DNA from: Candidatus Delongbacteria bacterium
GTDB lineage: Bacteria > UBA4055
NCBI GenBank assembly: GCA_016937995.1
Contig: JAFGVM010000005.1
Location: forward strand, 1-55,870
Length of the DNA stretch: 55,870 bases
Direction: 5' to 3'
Every line of letters starts with the position of its first letter. Within the stretch, counting starts at the first letter, position 1. The notes under the pieces were generated by a model, which had not been told where the DNA came from, made no database searches, and saw only the letters and a list, made by a program, of their open reading frames with translations. This document shows, piece after piece, positions 1 to 7,279 of this stretch. The position numbers were made by a program, and so were the translations under genes.

Positions 1-158
1 GACTTTTTGTTCATTTTTTGATTCTCCTCTGTTTCTTTAACACAATTTAAGAAAATTTTGTGTCTAAAAACAGGGGGACACTATATTAAACATCATTATT
101 AACTTTTAATTCATAAATTTATCTTGATTTTGGTTTTGTTAATGATTTAATTTACTGC

Positions 159-575
159 ATGGAAAAGATCATTCAGGCTAAATATGAGGATTATAAAGAA
201 TCCATTATCAATGTTCGTCATACAGTCTTTGTGATCGGTCAAAATGTCCCTGCAGAGATCGAGATCGACGGAAAAGATCCTGATTGTTTTCATGTTCTAA
301 TACTCAAAGATAACAAAGCAATTGCCACAGGTCGTATGGAAAAAGATGGCCATATTGGAAGAATTGCTGTTCTTGAGGAATTCAGAGGACTTCATTACGG
401 TCAGAAAATAATGAAAAAACTGGAAGAAATAGCAGTAGAGAACAATATCAAAAGAGTATATCTGGGATCCCAGGTCCATGCTATGGGTTTTTATTCGGTA
501 CTTGGTTATGAACCTTACGGGGATTTCTATTTTGAAGCAGGTATCGAACACAAAAAAATGGAAAAGATATTTTAG
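159..575 (+). CDS. GNAT family N-acetyltransferase (ElaA/YjcF-like)
   Basis: This 138-residue protein is a single GNAT domain, the fold that moves an acetyl group from acetyl-CoA to an amine. The acetyl-CoA binding motif A is visible at about residues 67-85 (GRIAVLEEFRGLHYGQKIM), followed by the usual C-terminal segment with GFYSVLGYEPYGDFYFE, which resembles the ElaA/YjcF subgroup. The substrate cannot be predicted. The gene stands alone: it is convergent with clpC and has no close upstream gene in view. The ATG at 159 has no good ribosome binding site (upstream bases TTTACTGC), so start and expression level are uncertain. Family assignment is firm; the biological role is not. Confidence 0.85.
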   Translation: MEKIIQAKYEDYKESIINVRHTVFVIGQNVPAEIEIDGKDPDCFHVLILKDNKAIATGRMEKDGHIGRIAVLEEFRGLHYGQKIMKKLEEIAVENNIKRVYLGSQVHAMGFYSVLGYEPYGDFYFEAGIEHKKMEKIF

Positions 576-925
576 CTGAAAATTCCAATTTATCTACACT
601 TTATTCACATAGTAGTTCACATTGTAATTAAAAGTAATGAAATTTTGATAAGTTAGAGAATTGTAATAAAATATTTGCAAAATGTTAACGAAATCACAAA
701 AAATTATTTTTATTCAAAACTATGGTATATCAGCCTGAATAAGCACTAAGATGATTAAAATTACCTATTTCAAAACTAACAGTATCTTCATTTTAGCTAC
801 TAAATCCTGTCAAGGAAAATTTTAACAAAAATTTAAAAAAAATCTGATTGTCAACAGGTTATTCACACTACCTTTGGAAAATGTGCGTATAACAGTGATC
901 GGATAAATAATGATATAATAGCAAA
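576..925. other. AT-rich intergenic region without a recognised gene
   Basis: This 350-base gap lies between the convergent acetyltransferase and clpC genes. I see no open frame of note, no tRNA-like sequence and no clear hairpin-plus-T-run terminator for either gene. It is very AT-rich. Confidence 0.5.
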
Positions 926-3367
926 TTATTTTTTATTTTTTACAACTTTCAGGTTTTTATATTGAACTACATCGTTCTTTATTGATATTTTTACAGTATC
1001 TCCATAAGAAAATTTACCGGAGATAATATTTTCAGCAATTGGGTCCTGAATAATATTTTCAACTGCTCTTTTTAAAGGTCTTGCCCCGTTATCAATATCA
1101 AAATACTCTTTCATAATATATTTTATAACTGCAGGTGCCACTTCTAATTCGATATTGATAGAATTTAATTTGATCTTGCATTCATTTACATGATTGTTGA
1201 TAATTTTCATGACAGCATTTTCAGATAAATGGTTAAATATGATCGTTTCATCTATCCTGTTAATGAACTCAGGTTTGAAATTCTGGGTTATGCTCTTATG
1301 AAGGTTTTCCTTCATGCTCTTTTGTTTTTCCTCATAACCTGTCTTTGAGCCAAAACCGATATTGTTTGAGTTACTGAGAATCTTATTTGCTACATTTGAA
1401 GTAAATATTATTATCGTGTTCCTGAAATCAATTTTCCTTCCGTTACCGTCAGTAAGATTACCTTCATCAAGCACCTGTAACAACATTCCGAATACGTCAG
1501 GATGTGCCTTTTCAATTTCATCGAACAGAACAACAGAATAAGGATGCCTTCTTACTTTTTCACTCAACTGGCCGCCTTCACCGTATCCAACGTATCCCGG
1601 AGGTGAACCGATCATTCTGGAAACATTGAATTTTTCCATATATTCCGACATGTCTATCTTGATGAGTGAATGATCTGACTCAAAGATCTCTTCAGCCAAT
1701 ACTTTTGCAAGTTCCGTTTTACCAACTCCTGTAGGTCCAAGGAACAAAAAAGAACCGATAGGTCTGTTCGGGTCTTTGAAACCAGCCCTGGCTCTCTTAA
1801 CTCTCCGGACAACTGCTTCTATCGCTTCTTCCTGATCGATTATCTTTTTAGATATATTTTTGGTTATTTTTTGAAGCCTTTTACTTTCTGAAACGGCCAG
1901 TCTGCTGATAGGTATGGATGTCATCATTGAAATAATGTCGGTTATATCATCGACTGAGATATTAAGGAATCTACTTGAAGTAATATTATGCCATTTTTCC
2001 ATTTCTGATCTCAGATCATCTTTAAGAGGAGTAATTTTATCTCTTAACTCAGCAGCTTTTTCAAATTTCTGTTTTTCAATGTTCATGTTCTTTTCTTTTG
2101 TCAAAGCTTCTATCTTATTTTCCAGCTCAGTGATCTTTGTAGGTACTTTTAAAGACAGATGTTTTTTTGCTCCTGCTTCATCCATAACATCAATTGCTTT
2201 GTCAGGAAGGAATCTGTCGGTTATATACCTGTCACTTAATTCAGCTGTAGCAATAAGACTTTCATCAGAGAATTTTACTTTGTGGTGTTTTTCATATTTA
2301 GGTTGCAAACCTTTCAGTATCTCAATGGTCTCATGGATGGTGGAAGGATCGACCAATACTTTCTGGAATCTTCTTTCAAGTGCACCGTCCTTTTCAATAG
2401 TAGTTCTGTATTCATCCAGTGTTGTGGCACCGATACACTGTATAACTCCTCTTGCGAGAGCGGGTTTGAACATATTTGAGGCATCCATTGATCCTGAAGT
2501 GCTTCCGGCACCGACTATAGTATGTATCTCATCAAGGAAAAGAATAAGGTCCTTCTCATTTTCTATCTCCTTAAGGATAGTCTTTATTCTTTCTTCAAAT
2601 TGTCCGCGGTATTTAGTTCCGGCGATCAATAATCCCAAGTCAAGAGAAACTACTCTTTTATCCAGTAGATATTTAGGAACGTTCCGATTGATAATTCTAA
2701 GGGCCAGGCCCTCAACTATCGCTGTTTTTCCTGTACCCGGCTCTCCAATTAAAATGGGATTATTCTTCTTTCTTCTCGAAAGTATCTGTATGATCCTGCT
2801 GATCTCTTTTTCTCTGCCGATAACCGGATCAAGTAAACCTTTCTTAGCATGCTCTGTCAGATCAACTGAAAAAGTATCAATAGACGGAGTAGGAGAGGTT
2901 TCATCCTCAATAGGTTCATTGAATTCCTGTTTACCGTTCACTCCCATAAGTAATATTTGTTTAACTTTCTGATAACTTACCCCATGAAATCTAAGTATCC
3001 TCTCAGTATATGAATTAACTGCTTTGGTTAAAGCAAGAAGTAAATGTTCACTTCCGGTATACATATTGTTCAATTCGCGGGACTCATGCGAAGCCTGTGA
3101 TAAAATACGGTCACTTTCATGGCTTATAGGTACAAATCCTAATTTTAATATATTTCTTTCTTTTATCATCCCGTTCTCAATATCTTTTTGCAGCGCGATA
3201 AGATCAACGCTCAGTTTTTTTAATATATTTATAGCTGTTCCTTCATTAGCTCGCAATATCCCAAGCATAAGATGTCCCGGATAAACAGTATCCTGACCTA
3301 ATTTAAGAGTAATTTCTTTTGAAAGTCTTATTATCTTTGACATTCTTGAAGATAGATTATTGTCCAT
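926..3367 (-). CDS. clpC: ATP-dependent Clp protease ATP-binding subunit ClpC
   Basis: ClpC is a cytoplasmic AAA+ unfoldase that feeds substrates to ClpP. From the start chosen here the protein has 813 residues, close to the B. subtilis ClpC length. It has paired Clp-N repeats (about 1-140), a first AAA module with Walker A GEPGTGKT (208-215), a UVR-type coiled middle region (about 426-460), and a second AAA module with Walker A GPTGVGKT (544-551) and Walker B LFDE (614-617). An IGF tripeptide at about 670-672 matches the ClpP-docking loop, so a ClpP partner is expected elsewhere in the genome. The frame is open back to a TTG at 3406, but that codon lies in a hairpin; the ATG at 3367 has AGAGG seven bases upstream and is preferred. 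The gene follows the cvpA-like gene on the minus strand, probably in one transcript. Confidence 0.95.
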   Translation of the reverse strand: MDNNLSSRMSKIIRLSKEITLKLGQDTVYPGHLMLGILRANEGTAINILKKLSVDLIALQKDIENGMIKERNILKLGFVPISHESDRILSQASHESRELNNMYTGSEHLLLALTKAVNSYTERILRFHGVSYQKVKQILLMGVNGKQEFNEPIEDETSPTPSIDTFSVDLTEHAKKGLLDPVIGREKEISRIIQILSRRKKNNPILIGEPGTGKTAIVEGLALRIINRNVPKYLLDKRVVSLDLGLLIAGTKYRGQFEERIKTILKEIENEKDLILFLDEIHTIVGAGSTSGSMDASNMFKPALARGVIQCIGATTLDEYRTTIEKDGALERRFQKVLVDPSTIHETIEILKGLQPKYEKHHKVKFSDESLIATAELSDRYITDRFLPDKAIDVMDEAGAKKHLSLKVPTKITELENKIEALTKEKNMNIEKQKFEKAAELRDKITPLKDDLRSEMEKWHNITSSRFLNISVDDITDIISMMTSIPISRLAVSESKRLQKITKNISKKIIDQEEAIEAVVRRVKRARAGFKDPNRPIGSFLFLGPTGVGKTELAKVLAEEIFESDHSLIKIDMSEYMEKFNVSRMIGSPPGYVGYGEGGQLSEKVRRHPYSVVLFDEIEKAHPDVFGMLLQVLDEGNLTDGNGRKIDFRNTIIIFTSNVANKILSNSNNIGFGSKTGYEEKQKSMKENLHKSITQNFKPEFINRIDETIIFNHLSENAVMKIINNHVNECKIKLNSINIELEVAPAVIKYIMKEYFDIDNGARPLKRAVENIIQDPIAENIISGKFSYGDTVKISIKNDVVQYKNLKVVKNKK

Positions 3368-3399
3368 TGTATACCTCTCTATACTTGTTTCTATAGGGA

Positions 3400-3421
3400 G
3401 ACGCAAAGTGTTGCGTCTTTA
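3400..3421 (-). repeat. GTA-hairpin intergenic repeat between cvpA-like gene and clpC
   Basis: A perfect inverted repeat, GACGCAA (3400-3406), loop AGTG, TTGCGTC (3411-3417), begins right after the cvpA-like stop codon. No T-run follows on the minus strand, so it is a poor terminator and more likely an RNA processing or attenuation element. Read on the minus strand it starts GTAAAG and resembles the GTAG-type hairpins seen near 28590, 35890, 41200 and 52640. Confidence 0.6.
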
Positions 3422-4111
3422 CAGATCCAGTTTTTCTTTTGTTTCTTCAACAGTTTCCGTAAGTAATTTTTTTACACTTCCGATAAACGGGTCCATCAGA
3501 GTTGAAATCTTATAAGCTCCGTATCCAAGTCTTGAATATGCGGGAGAATTATTGTCAGTTGTTCTATCATAGTTCAGGGAATTATTCCATTTTTGATTTT
3601 CAAGTGAATCTTTCATTGCTTTAACACTCTCATCATCTTTTGTAGCTTTTAAAGCAAGTTCAACACCTCCCTCAATAAGTTCATCTGTGTCGAGATCGGG
3701 AGTCACATTTCTTTGAATAAAGTCATCTCCGGCAGGAACCAATCTTATCAGTAATAAGACTACAGTAGCTACCATAAAACCTTTTATGCCACCAAAGAAA
3801 GATCCGATCAAACGGTTGGGGATAGAGGTAAGTATCAAATTTGTTGTTTTAGTCAGAATACGTCCTATAGTAAAAAATACCATAAAAATTAGTATAAATG
3901 CAATTATTCCTGACAGAAATCCGATCAGTTCATTGTGTGTATCCAAAGTATCTTTAGTATAACTGTTGATCAATTTGCTGATCGGAGTGTTCAGGGCAAT
4001 TGCAGCAAATATACCAATGATCTGAAAGATCTCTGTAATAAACCCCCTTTTGAACCCTATGACAGTGAAGATGCCCATTATCACAAGAACTATTATATCA
4101 ATGTAATGCAT
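3419..4111 (-). CDS. CvpA family inner-membrane protein
   Basis: This 230-residue protein has four predicted membrane segments in the first 130 residues, starting with IDIIVLVIMGIFTVIGFKRG, which is the typical opening of the CvpA family (colicin V production, Pfam PF02674). Two later segments include FLSGIIAFILIFMVFFTIG and GFMVATVVLLLIR. The last 100 residues are polar, with a charged tail. CvpA proteins are linked to envelope homeostasis, but their molecular role is unclear. The ATG at 4111 has ACAGGA upstream. The gene lies between the rpsU terminator and clpC, so it probably starts the cvpA-clpC transcript. Confidence 0.8.
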   Translation of the reverse strand: MHYIDIIVLVIMGIFTVIGFKRGFITEIFQIIGIFAAIALNTPISKLINSYTKDTLDTHNELIGFLSGIIAFILIFMVFFTIGRILTKTTNLILTSIPNRLIGSFFGGIKGFMVATVVLLLIRLVPAGDDFIQRNVTPDLDTDELIEGGVELALKATKDDESVKAMKDSLENQKWNNSLNYDRTTDNNSPAYSRLGYGAYKISTLMDPFIGSVKKLLTETVEETKEKLDL

Positions 4112-4160
4112 TTATTTTTCCTGTTTTCAATTCTAGATACAATGTAACTAAACAAAGGTA

Positions 4161-4192
4161 AAAAAAAAAGAGTGAATTTAATTCACTCTTTC
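4161..4192 (-). terminator. Intrinsic terminator of rpsU
   Basis: On the minus strand, AAGAGTGAAT, a three-base loop and ATTCACTCTT form a perfect 10-bp stem that runs directly into a T tract (the A-run at 4161-4169 on the plus strand). It lies just after rpsU and separates it from the cvpA-clpC unit. Confidence 0.85.
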
Positions 4193-4219
4193 CTTATATC
4201 TTGATCATAGAACGCGGGA

Positions 4220-4423
4220 TTAAAATCCTCTGTTATTCATTCTTGTAAGCTTTTGTTGTTTTCTTGTAGCTTGAATTCTGTTTCTTCTGTTAACCCAGGT
4301 AGGTTTATCGTATCTTTCTCTTCTTCTAAGTTCAGCTAGAACACCACTTTTTTCAAATGTCTTAGTGAATCTTTTCAAAGCTCTTTCGAAAGGTTCGTTA
4401 TCTCTAATTTTTACGTGTATCAT
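4220..4423 (-). CDS. rpsU: Small ribosomal subunit protein bS21
   Basis: The 67-residue basic protein has the bS21 pattern: an N-terminal [16 protein letters not shown] helix, then [20 protein letters not shown] and an Arg/Lys-rich tail. bS21 binds the 30S platform next to the anti-Shine-Dalgarno region. The frame extends to a GTG at 4435, but that GTG is part of the very strong ribosome binding site AGGAGGTGAT, so the ATG at 4423 is the start. A well-formed promoter lies upstream at 4462-4492 and a strong terminator downstream, so the gene is probably monocistronic. Confidence 0.93.
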   Translation of the reverse strand: MIHVKIRDNEPFERALKRFTKTFEKSGVLAELRRRERYDKPTWVNRRNRIQATRKQQKLTRMNNRGF

Positions 4424-4461
4424 TGTTTTAATCACCTCCTTCTAACAGAATAATTCGATGC

Positions 4462-4492
4462 CAAATATAAACATGCTCTGCACTATTGTCAA
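4462..4492 (-). promoter_or_regulatory. Promoter of rpsU
   Basis: On the minus strand TTGACA (4492-4487) is followed after 17 bases by TATATT (4469-4464), and the box continues as TATATTTG. This fits a sigma-70 pattern and also the Bacteroidetes-type TTG ... TAnnTTTG pattern with 20 bases between TTG and the -7 box. The -10 box lies about 40 bases from the rpsU start. Confidence 0.65.
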
Positions 4493-4503
4493 GTAATATA
4501 ATG

Positions 4504-7047
4504 TTATTTCAACAATGTCATTTTTTTCATCTGCTTCAAACCGCTTTCAGTTTCTATACCGTAATAATATATTCCTGAAGAAAGCTCTTTCCCTGAGTTC
4601 CAGTTGATAGTATAATTACCGGAATTGAATTTTTTATTATCAAAGAGTGTATCTACTATTTCACCTTTGATATTATAAATGTGCATAGAAAGCTTATCAT
4701 TATTGATCACAGAGAAATTTATCGTAGTTACAGGATTGAACGGATTAGGGTAGTTCTGCTCCAATTGTAAATTATCAACTGTAAACTGTCCATTGTCATC
4801 AATGCCTGTTGAAGTTGAAAATACCAGCTCTTTAAAAGCTGAGATATTCTTATCATCAGTAACTCTGAACATCAGGTCCCAGCTTGTGTCACCGGTGTTA
4901 ATTATACCGCTGAAAATACCGTTACTGCTTATTTCAATTCCGTACGGGTATGGATCAGTTGAAAAAGAAGTTTTCATATCCGAAGGATCATCTGTGTTTG
5001 AAAGTTCAGAAATTAAAGCACTGATAACTGATCCGTTCGATATACCGGCACCCCATTCAATACCAGTCGTAAAACCGCTTCCATAGAAAAATTCAATTTT
5101 TCCGTCTGAGTGCAGTTTGGCAGTAAAATCAAGATCAACTTCAGGCAGATCGAACATTGATGTGATCCATCTTACAAGTACATAATCTTCATTCTTGTAA
5201 TAAAAGATCCCTTCACCATCCTCCGGGTAGCTCATCAGGTCAGTAACGTAAGGTGCGATAGTTTTGGTTTCCCTGATGTCAGATTCATCTCTGACATCCT
5301 CGAAGTTCTCACCAAAAGAGATGGATCCGTTAGTTGAAACATTTATGTAGTCATATGTCTTGCCAAAGAACGGGAAAGCAAAATCAAGCTGAATAATAGC
5401 ATATCCGTCATCATCATTTGACATAGTTAACTCGATAACATCATCGTAAGGAAATGGACTTTCATTTGTTACTTCGGAATAATCTATCAGCATATCCCAG
5501 TAATACGGCGGAGTACCGTTCTCAGCGGTTAATGTATAAGAATATTCCTGTCCGGGTGCTGCAATAGGAAGATCAGTAGTAGTAATGTTTGCTTTATCGA
5601 AAGTCGCTGAAGCATCAACATAGGCATAAGTAGTTACACCATTAATGATGGCAACACCTGTTTGAGAACTCGGAGTTTCAGTTCCTTCCTCGTCAACAAT
5701 AGCAAAAGAAGCAATGTTACCTCTGCCTCCAGCGTTGCCGTTATGTTCAACGCAAATGAAAAATCTAGCGTCAGAATCTGAATTTGCATAGCTGAGCAAA
5801 GGAGTTATATCCAATCCTAATTCAAGAACATCTCCGTCACCTTTCATACCCAGTCCGTCACCACCCTGAAAATTAAAATGTGGAAAAGTGATAGTATGTT
5901 CAGGGACAGTTGCTTCAAGATCATTTGCAATACCAGCCATTATCTTTATATCGTTCCTTTCACTGTAATTGATAGTTGCTTTTAATTTAAGGGTCGGAAC
6001 AAAAGATTCTCTGGTCTTTATAGAATGAGCGATATTATTATAAATACCGCCGTCCGCCAAACTTTGTGCAAGAGTTCTATACATAACCCAGGATTTACCG
6101 GAATTTGCCCAGGAAGTACCCCATGAATTCGCCATTTTAAGACCGCCTATCTCCCAGTCACGCATATCTACAATACCATCGCCTGTAATATCTATATCAT
6201 TCGTATATTTGCCATCTGTATTGTAATCCCATCGAATAGAGTCATTGTATCCTATGAATGTCATAGCATGATTCACGTTCTCATCCCATTTTAATACAAC
6301 AGATTCACCTGGACAGAATGAGTTCATAGGTAGAATACCTCTCTGAAAAGTATAGCTGACACCAGCAGCAAATACTGCGATCCCGCCTGCTTCAGACCCG
6401 TCACAATGGTCATTCATCCATTGTTTAAGAACTTCAAGACCCTCGGGAGTGTTCAACGGCATTGCTATCTGCTCAAGAACACGGTTATTCATACCGTTTT
6501 GATATTTTGAATATCCGTCCATCCATAATGAATTTGCAAGAGTGTAATCTGTTGAAGGCCAAAGCATTCCACCATAATCAGTAACGTTGGGTATTCCACT
6601 TGCTTTGATTATATCCCATCCGTCCCAATGCCAAGAACCGTTACCGCCGCTTCCGCTGTTAAGGAAGTTATATGTGTAGTGGGTCGGGTATTGATTGTCG
6701 GTTATATCGGCAGATGTACCTCTTTTAAAATTCTGTTCGTAAGTATAAGTATACCCAACACCGCTTGCCTGTCCGCAACTTCCTCCAACCTGATTGAAAA
6801 TAGGGCGGAAATAGGGTTGGGTCGAGTTGTCAACAGTATAAGGCAGCTCTTCTTTTCTGTTCTTGTATTCATCAGGAAGCAGCAGAACCGGTATTTCATC
6901 AATTTTTTTCTGCTGTTCCGGAGTCAGAGGAGAGACACCGCCTGATATCCATGGTTCACCGTTGGGATCAGGATTATTATTGATCAGTTCAGCCGAGACA
7001 AATGAGAAAAGCAGCAATGTCGTTAGAACCAAGATTAATTTTTTCAT
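4504..7047 (-). CDS. Secreted papain-like (C1A) cysteine protease with type IX sorting domain
   Basis: An 847-residue secreted protein, the last gene on the minus strand of a four-copy array. In order: signal peptide (1-19); a conserved DPNGEPW segment near 26-33; a papain-like catalytic domain with oxyanion Gln86, Cys91 (QVGGSCGQASG), His260 (VNHAMTFIGY) and Asn307 (NSWG); a two-loop calcium-type insertion between His and Asn (274-297); a beta-rich region (about 350-480); an Ig-like He_PIG-type domain in two halves (492-520 and 700-747) around a nidogen-like segment (about 530-690); and a type IX secretion sorting domain (762-847, YPNPFNP, ending in a Lys-rich MKKMTLLK). It probably acts outside the cell or on the surface. 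AGGAG precedes the ATG. Substrate unknown. Confidence 0.85.
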   Translation of the reverse strand: MKKLILVLTTLLLFSFVSAELINNNPDPNGEPWISGGVSPLTPEQQKKIDEIPVLLLPDEYKNRKEELPYTVDNSTQPYFRPIFNQVGGSCGQASGVGYTYTYEQNFKRGTSADITDNQYPTHYTYNFLNSGSGGNGSWHWDGWDIIKASGIPNVTDYGGMLWPSTDYTLANSLWMDGYSKYQNGMNNRVLEQIAMPLNTPEGLEVLKQWMNDHCDGSEAGGIAVFAAGVSYTFQRGILPMNSFCPGESVVLKWDENVNHAMTFIGYNDSIRWDYNTDGKYTNDIDITGDGIVDMRDWEIGGLKMANSWGTSWANSGKSWVMYRTLAQSLADGGIYNNIAHSIKTRESFVPTLKLKATINYSERNDIKIMAGIANDLEATVPEHTITFPHFNFQGGDGLGMKGDGDVLELGLDITPLLSYANSDSDARFFICVEHNGNAGGRGNIASFAIVDEEGTETPSSQTGVAIINGVTTYAYVDASATFDKANITTTDLPIAAPGQEYSYTLTAENGTPPYYWDMLIDYSEVTNESPFPYDDVIELTMSNDDDGYAIIQLDFAFPFFGKTYDYINVSTNGSISFGENFEDVRDESDIRETKTIAPYVTDLMSYPEDGEGIFYYKNEDYVLVRWITSMFDLPEVDLDFTAKLHSDGKIEFFYGSGFTTGIEWGAGISNGSVISALISELSNTDDPSDMKTSFSTDPYPYGIEISSNGIFSGIINTGDTSWDLMFRVTDDKNISAFKELVFSTSTGIDDNGQFTVDNLQLEQNYPNPFNPVTTINFSVINNDKLSMHIYNIKGEIVDTLFDNKKFNSGNYTINWNSGKELSSGIYYYGIETESGLKQMKKMTLLK

Positions 7048-7172
7048 TAAGAACTCCTATATAAAAAATTTTTATTCTGCAATCGGCAATTAATTATACA
7101 ACATAATCATCCACTTTAAAGATAATAAAAAATTTTATTAATAATATGATTTTAATGATAAAATGTTAAAAA

Positions 7173-7203
7173 ACAGTGGTCAGTGGTCAGTTAACAGTGG
7201 CCG
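7173..7203. repeat. CAGTGGTCAGTGG-type dispersed repeat
   Basis: Short tandem units of CAGTGGT and a further AACAGTGG. Related strings occur at 19880-19893 (CAGTGGACAGTGG) and 42301-42318 (GTGACCAGTGATCAGTG), always between genes. Confidence 0.5.
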
Positions 7204-7230
7204 GAAGGGAGTTAATACATTATTACTTGT

Positions 7231-7262
7231 ACAAAAAGAAAAGGGCGTTATAATAACGCCCT
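7231..7262 (-). terminator. Terminator of the second protease gene, made from a repeat hairpin
   Basis: On the minus strand AGGGCGTTA, loop TTA and TAACGCCCT form a perfect 9-bp stem followed by TTTTCTTTTT. It begins 18 bases after the stop codon. The same stem, with the same GTAATTG lead-in, recurs after the lipoprotein gene at 28632-28651. Confidence 0.8.
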
Positions 7263-7279
7263 GGCAATTACAAAAGATA

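Larger units (their letters stand above)
7048..7279. other. Intergenic region with repeats between two protease genes
   Basis: This 232-base gap holds the leader of the 4504-7047 gene (a TATAAT-like box on the minus strand near 7095-7100, low confidence), a CAGTGGTCAGTGGTCAGT repeat (7173-7192), and the terminator/repeat hairpin of the neighbouring gene at 7231-7262. CTTGTACAAAAAGAAA (7227-7242) closely matches bases near 52443-52458. Confidence 0.5.

Noticed and set aside
1914-2972. A 352-codon open frame on the plus strand opposite clpC
   Set aside because: It is a Ser/Leu/Ile-rich antisense shadow of the conserved clpC frame with no recognisable domain.
3368-3406. TTG at 3406 as the clpC start
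   Set aside because: The codon lies inside the hairpin after the cvpA-like gene and lacks a ribosome binding site; the ATG at 3367 has one and fits ClpC length.
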